Positions 8,521 through 17,807 are shown, numbered from the stretch's first letter. The stretch: 22,224 nucleotides of DNA from CAZSMK01 sp964608095 (GCA_964608095.1 CAZSMK010000029.1:1-22224); one strand, 5' to 3'. A program made the numbers and translations. The notes: generated by a model from the letters alone, not told the origin.

Positions 8521-8678
8521 CCGCAAGCGAATCGCCGAATCTTTTTAAATTCCTCTTGCATTATCCTGGGTTTTTGGAACATTTCATTTGCCGTAATTCT
8601 CATATTATTAAACCAAAGTTACTGAGCGAAAACAAAGCGAAGTCCATGTTTTTCAAAGTTTTACCACCAATTTAAACT

Positions 8679-9130
8679 TCACGGTACTGGGTACATTTTT
8701 ATTAATTCATTTACTCGTTCTTGAAGTGGCGCGGGGTCGGTAACCACAACTATGGGTTCTGCGCTGTCTTGTTGCTTAAACCGACACCAATTCTTACACC
8801 GCGTTGCCAGAGCAGCGAGAAGCGTTTAGAAACTATGGACAGGCAAGTACTCTTCGGTCATTGCTTTCTTTTTCTTATTTCGTGCTTTGGGCGAGGGCAG
8901 TGACGGTGCCACCGGATCACTGGTGGCTAAGGTCTGTTCCCGCTCCTCATCGTCATAGAGAATCGGGGCGAGTGCCTTATGCAGATGCCATTCCACATAA
9001 TATGCCAGAAAGCAGAGAAACAAATGCGCTCTCGCCGCGTCTTCCAAGCGATGAAAGATCGGTCGCACCAGAAGATCTATCCCTTGTAAGTGTACGGAAC
9101 GAGCGTTCTATTTCGTCAGCCCTTTATATT
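8679..9130 (-). pseudogene. Decayed 3' end of an IS1634-like (IS4 superfamily) transposase
   Basis: Three consecutive pieces on the minus strand together read like the C terminus of an IS1634-family transposase. First is ADEIERSFRTL (about 9120-9088), which holds the catalytic Glu of the E-R-x-F-R signature. Then, one nucleotide out of frame, comes GIDLLVRPIFHRLED and RAHLFLCFLAYYVEWHLHKA (about 9083-8970), ending in YLPVHSF. A TAA at 8826-8828 then interrupts it. The same frame continues with TLLAALATR and DPAPLQERVNELI to a stop at 8679. The frameshift (apparent 1-nt insertion near 9087) and the in-frame stop make it non-functional. The catalytic Asp regions are missing, so only the last part of the element remains. 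Family assignment rests on recalled motifs, not on a search. Confidence 0.72.
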
Positions 9131-9192
9131 TCACTTTTCTGACGTTGTTGTTACCCATAAGCGCTCTCATACACCTCAAAAACCTGCTATCC

Positions 9193-11661
9193 TTAATACA
9201 TCATCCAGGTGCATATAGTGGCAGAGCCTTTATCGAACTGTAGGGCGCCGAATGGTTCGCCGAATATGTATGCCGGCGTGTCGTCCGGTTCCCAGTTGAC
9301 GTATTCCCAGTTGCCTGCGCTGATTTCATTCGTGATGCATGGCTGAACTCCCCATACAGTGCCGTCGGCAGGGAGAGCAGCAAGGGGCATCTCTTTCAAT
9401 GGTATGCGGTATTCAATGGTGAGAACACCTGCAGTATGGGTAAATGCCGCGTCGCCACCCGCTACCCATTCTGTTCCCACTAAAGCATCGGTTGTCTTTA
9501 ATCTCACCGCCTGGGACCAGACATAACAGATATTGTCGGTCGGATTGGGGCAGAGGACTATGCGACAAAAGGACTGCGAGCTGACACCGGACGGCGTGAA
9601 GAAGAAGTTGATCTTATCACCTGAAAGATCGTAATAGCCGTATGACGCAGGTGGTGTGGGGTAACCGGCAAGATACGCGTTGTTCATCTGGAAGGCAATA
9701 TAGAAATAGGTATCGTCGAACATCATCCTGAACGCGCCGTCCTCAGCAGCAGGGATTGCCGGATTGTCATGGCGTACGTAGCCGGTACCGAGAGGAGACG
9801 CTGTGTCCCATTCTCCTGCGCCAAGAATTCCGTCGATTATGGGTTTGGAATCTCCAGATGCTATATACTTGACCACATAGGTCTTGTCGGGTTGCTCCGT
9901 TCCCACCTGGTATTCGAATTTCACGGCACCTGCGTACATGGAGCCGCTTACGTCGATATCTTCGTTTGTCATGACTACGGTTCCGTTCAGTCCTTCATCG
10001 AAATGGTATGCGACGGTAGCGAGTTGCACCCATGTATTGGCTGTGGATGTCTGATCAACATGAAACTTTTCACTGCCTCCTGAGTGGTTGATATGGTATG
10101 TGATTGGCGTTCTGCGGCTCGAACCGTCACCCCATGCCACATAGACCTTGTAATATGCCGCCTCGGGGAAATCAGGAGCAACGGTGGCGTGTTTTGAGCC
10201 GGCAACACTCCGGTAGGTCGAGCCATAGCGCGTTCCAATATTCCCGGTGCAGCCGGGCGCTGTGCAATTTGCGCCTGAATTCGCCATACCGCTGTCGGAG
10301 TACCAGCCGTAGTTTTGCCCGCCGCTTCGACTCTCCACAATAAAGGTCTCTCCGGGGGAAACGGGTGGTTGCACGGTGATCTTCATCCATGCCTCGCTGT
10401 CCGCGGGACCGATTCTGCCCACGCCATCCTGGGTAAGCATGAAATGCTCATTATACACTGCCGTTGTCGAGACCGGCGGCGCGTTCAGGACGAATGAGAA
10501 AGTCGCGGTTTCGCCATGAGCCACTGTTTCGGGGGTCATGAGCGCAGGTTGCGACGGGGAGTACCAGGTTGCTGCATCGTATAAATCGCTTGTTCGCGTC
10601 TCAGGGCGCGCAAGTACGAGTTTTGTTTCTGTAACCGTCCATGTCGCGGTACCGATATTATCGTAGGTCAGGGTTACGGTCTGCTGCGAGTCACTCTCCA
10701 TCATTGGGGAAAATATCTTGCTCGTCAGGCGTGCGTCCCAGGTTGTCAGCGATGGCGCCGTGGATTCAACAGCGATCGCATTGGAACATGACCGTTCGCC
10801 TTCGTGATCATAAAGACCGTTGTCCGATGGGTAATTTAGAATCCCGCTATAGAGTTCACCATCGCCCCAGAGCGTTGTCGAGCCGCCGCCGTCCATGTTG
10901 AGCGCGTCGGTACAGCCCAGCTGTTGCATCACTTCTGCGAGTTCCTGACATGTCATGCCCGATGCCATCTCTGTGCGACCATCTACAGTGAGAAGAATCA
11001 GATGGTTATCCGAAGTAATGCCGATGGCGCTGCGTGGATGACGCGCCGTACAATGCGACCCGATAGATTCCAGGTGCGCGGTAGGAATCGTGCCGTCGAT
11101 AATGAGTAGCGGTCCGCAGGCGATAATATCAGGATGTGTCGTATTATTAGACCACCCTCCGGTGGGCATCTCCTCCATAGACGAGGTCTCTAACGCGTCA
11201 AGTGCCAGAGCGCCTTCGTATCCCCATTCCGGGAAAAGCGAACTCCCCGGTGGAATCTCTGTTCCGTCAATCCTGAGATATGTTCGATGCCCGCCCGTAG
11301 TGGTGTCAAAATACGTCCCGTTGATTCCGGCGACTGCTTCGGGAAACTGGGACGGAATCATCGAGCTGATCTTTTGTCGGCTCGCGGCAAGATAGGGAAT
11401 TTCTACTGAAACGGCGGGATTTGTGAGATCTATTTCGATATAACTGACACTCTGCATCGAGTTGAAAAGGTCGTCGAAAAGGTAATGTCGCCAGACCACA
11501 CCGCTGCCGAGCTCGCGCTCGAACCAGTCCGCATCCGCAAGCGTCTGCTCCGCCGGGATAGAACCTGTTATCAGTGTACACAGGACTAACGCCTGCACCA
11601 GCATGATGAGGAGTGTACGTGAATCAGATGAACTCCATGCTCCAGAGATACGCTTCTTCAT
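9193..11661 (-). CDS. Secreted NAGPA phosphodiester glycosidase with Ig-like, golvesin-like and CBM9-like domains
   Basis: An 822-residue exported protein with an N-terminal hydrophobic segment (about 17-36). Domain 1 (about 75-300) is a NAGPA-type (DUF2233) phosphodiester glycosidase: GINGTYFD (112-119), HPRSAIG (208-214) and the hallmark NMDGGGSTT (255-263). The family removes sugars capping phosphodiesters. Domain 2 (about 305-432) is an Ig-like beta-sandwich (TYDNIGTATW). Domain 3 (about 437-585) resembles the golvesin C-terminal/Xly carbohydrate-binding fold (YYKVYVAWGDGSSRRTP, then FHVDQT). Domain 4 (about 597-815) resembles CBM9 (PIIDGILGAGEWD, DDTYFYIAFQ, TIEYRIPLKEM). GAGAGGGAG lies before the ATG. 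It is the last gene of the minus-strand set, 62 nt after the GH116-like gene. The substrate is unknown; the domains suggest surface or extracellular polysaccharide. The NAGPA call is firm and the C-terminal domain calls are moderate. Confidence 0.87.
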   Translation of the reverse strand: MKKRISGAWSSSDSRTLLIMLVQALVLCTLITGSIPAEQTLADADWFERELGSGVVWRHYLFDDLFNSMQSVSYIEIDLTNPAVSVEIPYLAASRQKISSMIPSQFPEAVAGINGTYFDTTTGGHRTYLRIDGTEIPPGSSLFPEWGYEGALALDALETSSMEEMPTGGWSNNTTHPDIIACGPLLIIDGTIPTAHLESIGSHCTARHPRSAIGITSDNHLILLTVDGRTEMASGMTCQELAEVMQQLGCTDALNMDGGGSTTLWGDGELYSGILNYPSDNGLYDHEGERSCSNAIAVESTAPSLTTWDARLTSKIFSPMMESDSQQTVTLTYDNIGTATWTVTETKLVLARPETRTSDLYDAATWYSPSQPALMTPETVAHGETATFSFVLNAPPVSTTAVYNEHFMLTQDGVGRIGPADSEAWMKITVQPPVSPGETFIVESRSGGQNYGWYSDSGMANSGANCTAPGCTGNIGTRYGSTYRSVAGSKHATVAPDFPEAAYYKVYVAWGDGSSRRTPITYHINHSGGSEKFHVDQTSTANTWVQLATVAYHFDEGLNGTVVMTNEDIDVSGSMYAGAVKFEYQVGTEQPDKTYVVKYIASGDSKPIIDGILGAGEWDTASPLGTGYVRHDNPAIPAAEDGAFRMMFDDTYFYIAFQMNNAYLAGYPTPPASYGYYDLSGDKINFFFTPSGVSSQSFCRIVLCPNPTDNICYVWSQAVRLKTTDALVGTEWVAGGDAAFTHTAGVLTIEYRIPLKEMPLAALPADGTVWGVQPCITNEISAGNWEYVNWEPDDTPAYIFGEPFGALQFDKGSATICTWMMY

Positions 11662-11723
11662 TTCCGGTCTCCCTCTCCTATAGTGTTGACGTCATCGGGG
11701 GGTTATTATTACTCGAGACACTA

Positions 11724-14700
11724 CTACTGGCAACAATTAAAATAGACATGGTCAGGCCCATATTTTTTGTCAGAGACGATGACACGTTCAATATCTATGC
11801 TTTTGTGTTTCACTTCAACAAATGGTATATTGTTCTTAAGTCCGACAGTACCGAAGCCAGTCTCAGTTGCGAGGAAGCTGCGAAAATCGCCGATCTTAGA
11901 ATCGATATATAATGTCTTGTCAATAGCGTCGTATCTAACGCCTGTCAAGGCCTGCACAAGCCCGTAGCTCGAAAGCGCCCGTGCATACCAGTGTCCGCAT
12001 TCGTATTCGTTGAATGGATTTCGCCTGGTTCCATCGTAGCGTTTTCTGCATATCCTTACGATCTCAAGGCCTTCTTCGACCTTGTCCTCCATGATAAGGT
12101 GAGAGGCAACCTGGTATTCGACACCTGTCCATACCTCATCGCTATACACAAACGGAAGGGCAGGTTTCCTACCAGTGGGCCAGCTGCAGAGCAACAGCCC
12201 CCCGTCGTTGCTCATGGCAAAAGATGGACGTTGAGGATTTGCATGGGCTGAAAGATTTTGTTTCAGGTTATATTTATGAACCGCTTTCAGGTGGCTTCTA
12301 ACTTTTTTTGGGTCTACTATATCTTCGCCTAATCCGCACATCTTTGCGAGCCAAAATCCAAGTACCCCGTCGGAAAGACAACCCATACCGTATTGATATT
12401 TCGGACCCTGCGCGTTTATCATTTTCACGACATCCTTATAGCCCTTGTCGTTATTCTTTGTTGATAGAGGTTCGAATTTAGCGCGCAGTCCTTCCGTCGT
12501 GACCCTTTGGTAGAAATATTCGCCGTTAAACAGATTGCGTTCCATGTATGCTTTGCCTTTTTTAAGCAGCTCCTTATATCTTTCTGCATCTTCCCCCATA
12601 GCTTCTCCCATCCGTATTGCCGCAGTCAGGGCTCCAAGGTAAAAGCTGGTACAATGTCCCTCAGGTCCCCAGTATTCGATGTCGTATGTATTGTGATGGG
12701 GTTCTTCGAGGATTCCCTTTTCGTCCGGATCCCAGGTTGCGATACAGTACTCGAGGCTCTGCTTGATATTGGGCCAGAGTGCCCTCAACCATTCGTTATC
12801 GCCTGATATTCTCCACTCGCGATGGACTTTCATAATGCCTCCCAGCTGCCCGTCGGCCGCGGCGTGAAATCCATGAGCCGCCTTGCGTATTGGCAGGCAT
12901 GCGCGAAACTGCTGATGCCCTTTTTCATTCTGGCACTGAAAGAACTCAGTTTCCCTGAGCGTCCGTTCAAGTTTCGGAAAAAGGTGGGGGATCGCCTGGG
13001 CATAATTCCAGACGTGTGTACAAGAACCGTGACAAGACCCAAAATTGTCGCCGCAGCCTTCATAGGCCCATAAACGTCCATCGGTCTGCCGAAGAACGGT
13101 TGGAGATTTCAGGATGGTCAGGTTTGCCGCTACGGCTTCCATGACCTCAACAGGAAGATTCGTATCATAAAATGTATCCCTGAAAAGCGCGCTTTCCCTG
13201 CGAAGTTTATCATAATTATTTCGCCAGTATTTAAGGGTCTCCTCAATGTTTGCGAATCTTCCGGCGTACCATGGAACGAAATATTTATCTTCGAGAATTT
13301 CATTATTCTTTTCAGAACCGTCATTCGGTTCGGGTCCCTCGACTTTCCAATCTCTATAAGAACCGCCTTCAAAATCCTCGAACACAATATCATCATCGCT
13401 TGTGACTATTGAATTATTTCTCCTTTCTCCCTGTTGCAGTTCCTCGATGGATTTATCGCTCAGAATAATATGGTCGATATTAATATGCCCCCATGCCCCG
13501 ATGGAATGGTCGATAATTTGAATTACAGCCTCTTTGCCGGCACGCTCAAAAACATCCCAGGTCTTCCACACAAGATGTTCGTCGCAACTTCCTGTAGCCG
13601 TATGCTGTACTTGTCCTTCAATAAGAAGATTGATGCAGGTTTTTCCCGTATAGTCCCCTCCGGCGATTAGAAAATGGATATATTTTTTTTCTATGGTAAA
13701 TGCCGGCGATGTAAGGACGCCGATCTGAGCGTCTCCGTATGGGTCGAAGGTATTAACGAATCCCTTACCCAGAAATCCTGTGACGGGCTGCTGTTGTCGT
13801 GCCGTGCCACGGGAGGGTCCGTACGCAAAGGCTGGGTCGATACAGTCTCCAAGGCGGATATCTGTTTTGGGCACATGCCAGGCGAACATCAGTGTTATGG
13901 TCTTCTCCTCGCCTGGGGCTAATCTGAACGGGACGAAAAGGGACGCGCCCGGAGAATATCCATCCACAGGAGGATTGTCCATCAATATCCCCTCTTCGAT
14001 ATTTCTCCACACCAGGGTAAGCGCGTCAAACCACCTGCCTTTAAACCAACAATAATCTATAGTTGTTTCCATGTCCTTCACGAATATGGCGAATCCACCT
14101 TCATTCTCCGGGTTGTCCACTGAGCCCTTCTCCCATAATATAAACCCATTTTTAATAGGGAGCGTTGTAGATTCCCCTTTCCCGACAGCCATAAAATTTT
14201 CAGAATTAAATGAGAAAACAGCCTCGATAGTGCGCCGGGCGGTGTTTTTGAAACAATATTCAAGAGCAGAGACGGGAAGACTTGAATTATCAGCATCGCC
14301 CGGAATGAATGGACTCCAACCCGTGATCGAAACGTCGATCGGAATATCTTCATCCTTGAGGTTTATATACGCGAATGGAAAGCGGGCAAGGAATTCGCAC
14401 TCGCGGAACCTTGGAAAGCCATAGCTGGTCCCGCCGGAGCCACTGCCCGAGCCGGGCGCTCCAAAGTATTTTCTGTCCGGAATAGGCCCTTCGAGAACCC
14501 TTGCTATGTTTTCTTTTCCCTTGACGCATAAAGCCGCGAACATGCACGGTTCGTTGAAAAAATCCATCCTGTTTCTTACCGATACATGCGAGATCGCGCC
14601 CGTTCCTTCCAGACAAATCATTCCCGCACCTATACCCCCCAGGGGAAATGCTACACGGTTAAGATTTCGACCTCGATAGACGCCATTAAAGTTTCTTTCT

Positions 14701-14807
14701 GTAAAAGTTGCGCCATTTTTATATAGGGAGGCGCAACTCATCAGGAAGATAGTCATTAATCCCGCTATTGTACAAGCTGGTAATCTTGTAAATGTCCTCT
14801 TCCACAT
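11724..14807 (-). CDS. GH116-like lipoprotein glycosidase with inserted jelly-roll module
   Basis: A 1027-residue protein of the GH116 (GBA2/DUF608) family, whose characterised members are beta-glucosidases, glucosylceramidases and beta-xylosidases. A lipobox (FLMSC, Cys25, Ala at +2) predicts outer-membrane anchoring. The N-terminal beta domain starts with RVAFPLGGIGAGM (51-63). The (alpha/alpha)6 catalytic domain runs from about 540 to 960. D813 (CLSDGVLGFWLAKMCGLG) aligns with the acid/base Asp677 of human GBA2, and EVWTGV (891-896) is also family-typical. The region aligning with the GBA2 nucleophile Glu527 reads GSCHGSCTHVWNY (590-602) with no Glu, so the nucleophile may lie elsewhere, perhaps at EEPHHNTYD (701-709). 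A galactose-binding-like module is inserted at about 320-498. GGGGGTG precedes the ATG. Substrate is unknown; family assignment is strong. Confidence 0.88.
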   Translation of the reverse strand: MWKRTFTRLPACTIAGLMTIFLMSCASLYKNGATFTERNFNGVYRGRNLNRVAFPLGGIGAGMICLEGTGAISHVSVRNRMDFFNEPCMFAALCVKGKENIARVLEGPIPDRKYFGAPGSGSGSGGTSYGFPRFRECEFLARFPFAYINLKDEDIPIDVSITGWSPFIPGDADNSSLPVSALEYCFKNTARRTIEAVFSFNSENFMAVGKGESTTLPIKNGFILWEKGSVDNPENEGGFAIFVKDMETTIDYCWFKGRWFDALTLVWRNIEEGILMDNPPVDGYSPGASLFVPFRLAPGEEKTITLMFAWHVPKTDIRLGDCIDPAFAYGPSRGTARQQQPVTGFLGKGFVNTFDPYGDAQIGVLTSPAFTIEKKYIHFLIAGGDYTGKTCINLLIEGQVQHTATGSCDEHLVWKTWDVFERAGKEAVIQIIDHSIGAWGHINIDHIILSDKSIEELQQGERRNNSIVTSDDDIVFEDFEGGSYRDWKVEGPEPNDGSEKNNEILEDKYFVPWYAGRFANIEETLKYWRNNYDKLRRESALFRDTFYDTNLPVEVMEAVAANLTILKSPTVLRQTDGRLWAYEGCGDNFGSCHGSCTHVWNYAQAIPHLFPKLERTLRETEFFQCQNEKGHQQFRACLPIRKAAHGFHAAADGQLGGIMKVHREWRISGDNEWLRALWPNIKQSLEYCIATWDPDEKGILEEPHHNTYDIEYWGPEGHCTSFYLGALTAAIRMGEAMGEDAERYKELLKKGKAYMERNLFNGEYFYQRVTTEGLRAKFEPLSTKNNDKGYKDVVKMINAQGPKYQYGMGCLSDGVLGFWLAKMCGLGEDIVDPKKVRSHLKAVHKYNLKQNLSAHANPQRPSFAMSNDGGLLLCSWPTGRKPALPFVYSDEVWTGVEYQVASHLIMEDKVEEGLEIVRICRKRYDGTRRNPFNEYECGHWYARALSSYGLVQALTGVRYDAIDKTLYIDSKIGDFRSFLATETGFGTVGLKNNIPFVEVKHKSIDIERVIVSDKKYGPDHVYFNCCQ

Positions 14808-15235
14808 AGAACACCCCCAATTAGTTTATTTATCCCACGGTCCGGATAGGACTAAAAAGCAGCTACGGGGTATCAGATCGTTCATCTTCAATTAATGAGG
14901 AATTTTACAACAATAAGGTTAAATATCAAGAACTTCCTCTGGTAAACCGCTCCTACTCCGGCACCCGTAAGCGCTGAACAAGGCTGGAGCTTTTATGAAT
15001 GAGAACTGATTTCTTTATTGAGGTGAAAGCTTATAAATGGAACCAACCCCTTCTTAATTAATATAACCGACGGGCTTCGGTCTTTGCTTTTCACTCTTCA
15101 TATTAGTAATAGTTATAGGGTGTCTTATTTATTTGCCCTTTACTTATACAAACTATTCGGCACACAACTGCATGTGATTTATCAGTGAAACTCCAGCGGA
15201 CGGTCGCGAAAGAAACTAACGAAAGGACACCGTCG
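14808..15235. other. 428-nt AT-rich gap between the GH116-like and GHL10 genes
   Basis: No coding sequence, tRNA-like fold or strong hairpin is seen here. The part next to the GH116-like start holds its ribosome-binding site (GGGGGTG, minus strand). The gap is long enough for a promoter of the GH116-like gene, but no convincing -35/-10 pair stands out. A weak 5-bp stem at 15066-15081 is the only foldable element noticed. Confidence 0.4.
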
Positions 15236-17689
15236 TTACAAAAAGTACCAGGCGGTGAGAACAGTGAACGGTAGGGTTAGACCTTTGGCGAGGATGGGAA
15301 GATGACATTCCGCAACCGAGGGGACGAAATTGAAGAGCACAAAACCACTGGTATTAAGATCGCGGGTCACCCGAATCTGGGCAATGACCTGGTCCGGTGG
15401 AAGGTCGGACGACGACGATCTGACCCCGATACCCGGATACAGAGGCTTTTGCTCCTTAACAAAGGCAAGCTGATTTGTGACCAGGTTAGTGAACACATTG
15501 AGCGCAGGGGTGTAGTTCATAGGACAGACAAAATCCACATAACCTTGTTCCAACCAATAGAGCCAGTCCTGACCGACTGTGTCGCGGCATGCAGGATAGG
15601 ACGAAAACACGGCGGCTGAGATTTTTACGTCAGGTTTGACGGCTTTAACCGCGTCATGAACACTCCTGACAAGGCGCGTTATCTGATCACGACGCCATTC
15701 GCGGTACGCCTCTTTGAGCGGTCCGCTGTAACAATCATCGGGCCAGTTGACCACGACATGACCCGTATCGCTCGTGAACCGCTCACGGCATGAATCGCAG
15801 TAACACGTCTTCGAGTCGGGATAACGGATAAAATCATAGTGTATTCCGTCAATGTCATAATTCCTAACCACTTCCATGATGGAGTCGAACTCGAGCTGAA
15901 AGTTGCGCGGGTCGGACGGGCAAAGCCAGTCAACGGGATTGCCGTCGACGTCGACCTGTGTCCTGCCCTGTGCCCGCATATCGTCAATGAAACTTTGCTC
16001 TGTCCACAGCAGAATCCAGGTTTGTTTCCGGGGGTGGGCTTGAATTCCGTGGTTATGACAGCCAGCAACGCATTGCGTGACCTGATCGCCATAAGTGTCA
16101 TACGTGGATGAATGGGGCAGATATGAACTGTCGAAGTGTGCCAGGCCAGCCGTGAACATGATGGGAATGACCGCGTTGAATCCGGAGGAGCGCAGCAAGG
16201 CAGCTGATTTATCCCAATCGCCCGGATAAATGCCGGTACCCGCACTCTCCCAGAGTGCACGGAACTCAGGCACGTGCGGTCTCTGCGCAAGATAGAAACC
16301 CTCGAGCAGGTGAAGGCGCGATGAAGTTGCTAAGTCAATGGTCTGGCAGAAAATGTCAGATGTGATTGAATCAGCTGCCCGTGTTCGATATGAAACCGCG
16401 CGGTCGATTTCGTCCTGCACCGCGGCACGGCGCGGCGTCAACTCCGCCTCCGCGAGAATGCCGTCCACGGCTTCGTCGAAGATTTCGTAATGCCCGACCG
16501 GCATGATGGACTCGATGGCTGCGGTTTGTGCTGCTTCCCGCACTTCAGGTATAAAATGGGCGACAAGCGACAGCATAAGGCTTTTTTTGTTGTCAATGTC
16601 GTCGCCAAGGAGGATATGTGTCATGAACGCGCCACGCGGACTGATGAGCCACGCCGCCTTGTCGAGCGGTACGCCTGACGCGTCTTCCCAGTATGCAAGT
16701 ACCTGCGTATCAGTGGTTGCGGGAGCTGTGACATTTACGGCCCACGACGCCTGTTCGGCGCGGTCGGGGATGCAGTCAACAATACCGGGAACGAACTGCA
16801 TAGCACTTAAATCGTATGGCTGTATAACTGTAACATCTATACCAAGGAGAGCGGCAAGGCTCGGCTCGAGCAGCCAAAAGGCGATTAGTTTCCCGCCACC
16901 TTTAACGAAATCCTCGAGATACGTAATCTCCTGGCTCGGTTGGTTTTTGTTATACGGAAGAATAACGAGTTTGACATTACCCAAACCTTTTTCGTCGACA
17001 TCATCATCGGTCACCATGCCATACTCGATACCGTAAGCATCAAGGCACTCAGCAACCAGGGCAGCGGTTTGTTCCGCCGTCTCGGGATAGTTTGTTCTGC
17101 TCCCCTTGACAATCTTGATCGGCGGTGTGAAGAGACGCAATTTCGTGGCGATAATGGCGGTGTTGACAGATGCCCCTTTCCAGGGAGAGAAACGTATACC
17201 CGTGATCTGATCCCACCCGGCAGGTGTCGAGGATTCATGAAATCCGGCTCGCGGAAACCGCAATGTCTGCCAGCCGTTTTTCGAGATACTTAAAGTCTGG
17301 GCAAACCACCCGCCCGGACTCCGGAAGTAGAGGGTGAGGGAAGAGATTGGCGTATAGTCCTCGACATAGATGCGTAACGTAAAAACGTCATCGGAAGAAA
17401 GGTCTGCAATGAAGGAATAATCCCAATAGCAACGGTTGTCAACGGACTCAAAATTGCACGGAAACCTCACACCTCGTTCTTCCACCCCCGGGATGCCCTC
17501 AAAGAGTTCAACCTGGGGAGAGCCGGAGAGTGGCACCCACGCTGCACGCGCCGCTTCCGTAGTCGCAAAATCAAACACATCCAGCGTCATCTCTGCCCGC
17601 AACGCCGCCGGAAACTGCAATCCCGCCAGAACACTAATCCATAGTATATAAATAATCCGTCGTGAAAAATAAGACATCATGAAAACCAT
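15236..17689 (-). CDS. Secreted GHL10-type glycosidase-like protein
   Basis: An 817-residue exported protein with a signal peptide at about 10-32 (RRIIYILWISVLAGL, then ALRA). An N-terminal beta-jelly-roll (about 34-190) is followed by a Rossmann-like region (about 192-385; LVILPYNKNQ, GGGKLIAFWL) resembling the glutamine-amidotransferase-like domain found beside many glycosidases. A linker follows, then a C-terminal TIM barrel (about 470-800) of the GHL10/DUF187 type. The barrel signature DGIHYDFIRYP (614-624) carries the acidic candidates D614 and D619, followed by CYCDSCRERF (C629, C631, C634). WLYWLEQGYVDFVCPMNY (709-726) is also typical. GHL10 proteins are predicted, largely uncharacterised, polysaccharide hydrolases. 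An AAGG lies near the chosen ATG; a second in-frame start (MM, residues 4-5) is possible. It precedes the GH116-like gene by 428 nt, so co-transcription is uncertain. Confidence 0.86.
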   Translation of the reverse strand: MVFMMSYFSRRIIYILWISVLAGLQFPAALRAEMTLDVFDFATTEAARAAWVPLSGSPQVELFEGIPGVEERGVRFPCNFESVDNRCYWDYSFIADLSSDDVFTLRIYVEDYTPISSLTLYFRSPGGWFAQTLSISKNGWQTLRFPRAGFHESSTPAGWDQITGIRFSPWKGASVNTAIIATKLRLFTPPIKIVKGSRTNYPETAEQTAALVAECLDAYGIEYGMVTDDDVDEKGLGNVKLVILPYNKNQPSQEITYLEDFVKGGGKLIAFWLLEPSLAALLGIDVTVIQPYDLSAMQFVPGIVDCIPDRAEQASWAVNVTAPATTDTQVLAYWEDASGVPLDKAAWLISPRGAFMTHILLGDDIDNKKSLMLSLVAHFIPEVREAAQTAAIESIMPVGHYEIFDEAVDGILAEAELTPRRAAVQDEIDRAVSYRTRAADSITSDIFCQTIDLATSSRLHLLEGFYLAQRPHVPEFRALWESAGTGIYPGDWDKSAALLRSSGFNAVIPIMFTAGLAHFDSSYLPHSSTYDTYGDQVTQCVAGCHNHGIQAHPRKQTWILLWTEQSFIDDMRAQGRTQVDVDGNPVDWLCPSDPRNFQLEFDSIMEVVRNYDIDGIHYDFIRYPDSKTCYCDSCRERFTSDTGHVVVNWPDDCYSGPLKEAYREWRRDQITRLVRSVHDAVKAVKPDVKISAAVFSSYPACRDTVGQDWLYWLEQGYVDFVCPMNYTPALNVFTNLVTNQLAFVKEQKPLYPGIGVRSSSSDLPPDQVIAQIRVTRDLNTSGFVLFNFVPSVAECHLPILAKGLTLPFTVLTAWYFL

Positions 17690-17779
17690 GTGTGCCTTGA
17701 AATCATTAAAAAATTCAAAATCAATTATACTACGAGCAAATTGACAGGTTCAATCGATTAGTAAAACTCTACAGGCGTC

Positions 17780-17807
17780 GGGCGCAGATCTCGCGTCGTC
17801 TGCGCCC
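17780..17807 (-). terminator. Strong GC-rich hairpin after the small lipoprotein gene
   Basis: GGGCGCAGA and TCTGCGCCC form a perfect 9-bp stem with a 10-nt loop, starting 13 nt past the stop of the small lipoprotein gene (minus strand) and 90 nt before the GHL10 start. There is no clean U-run directly after it on the minus strand; a GTTTTA lies about 13 nt further on. It may be a terminator, an attenuator or an mRNA-stabilising stem. Confidence 0.5.

Noticed and set aside
8520..8560. Possible terminator after mvhA
   Set aside because: A T-run is present at about 8541-8545 but only a 4-bp GCGA/TCGC repeat with a one-base gap precedes it, which cannot form a hairpin.
8804..9142. A 112-codon plus-strand open frame after mvhA
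   Set aside because: It is the complement of the decayed transposase, whose protein motifs are recognisable on the minus strand; the plus-strand product has no family-like features.
15066..15081. Short stem ACCGA/TCGGT between the GHL10 and GH116-like genes as a terminator
   Set aside because: It has only five base pairs and no U-run in the minus-strand direction, so it is too weak to call.
15679..16290. A 203-codon minus-strand frame within the GHL10 gene
   Set aside because: It overlaps the barrel-coding region in another frame and shows no coherent domain, while the GHL10 frame carries the conserved DGIHYDFIRYP motif.
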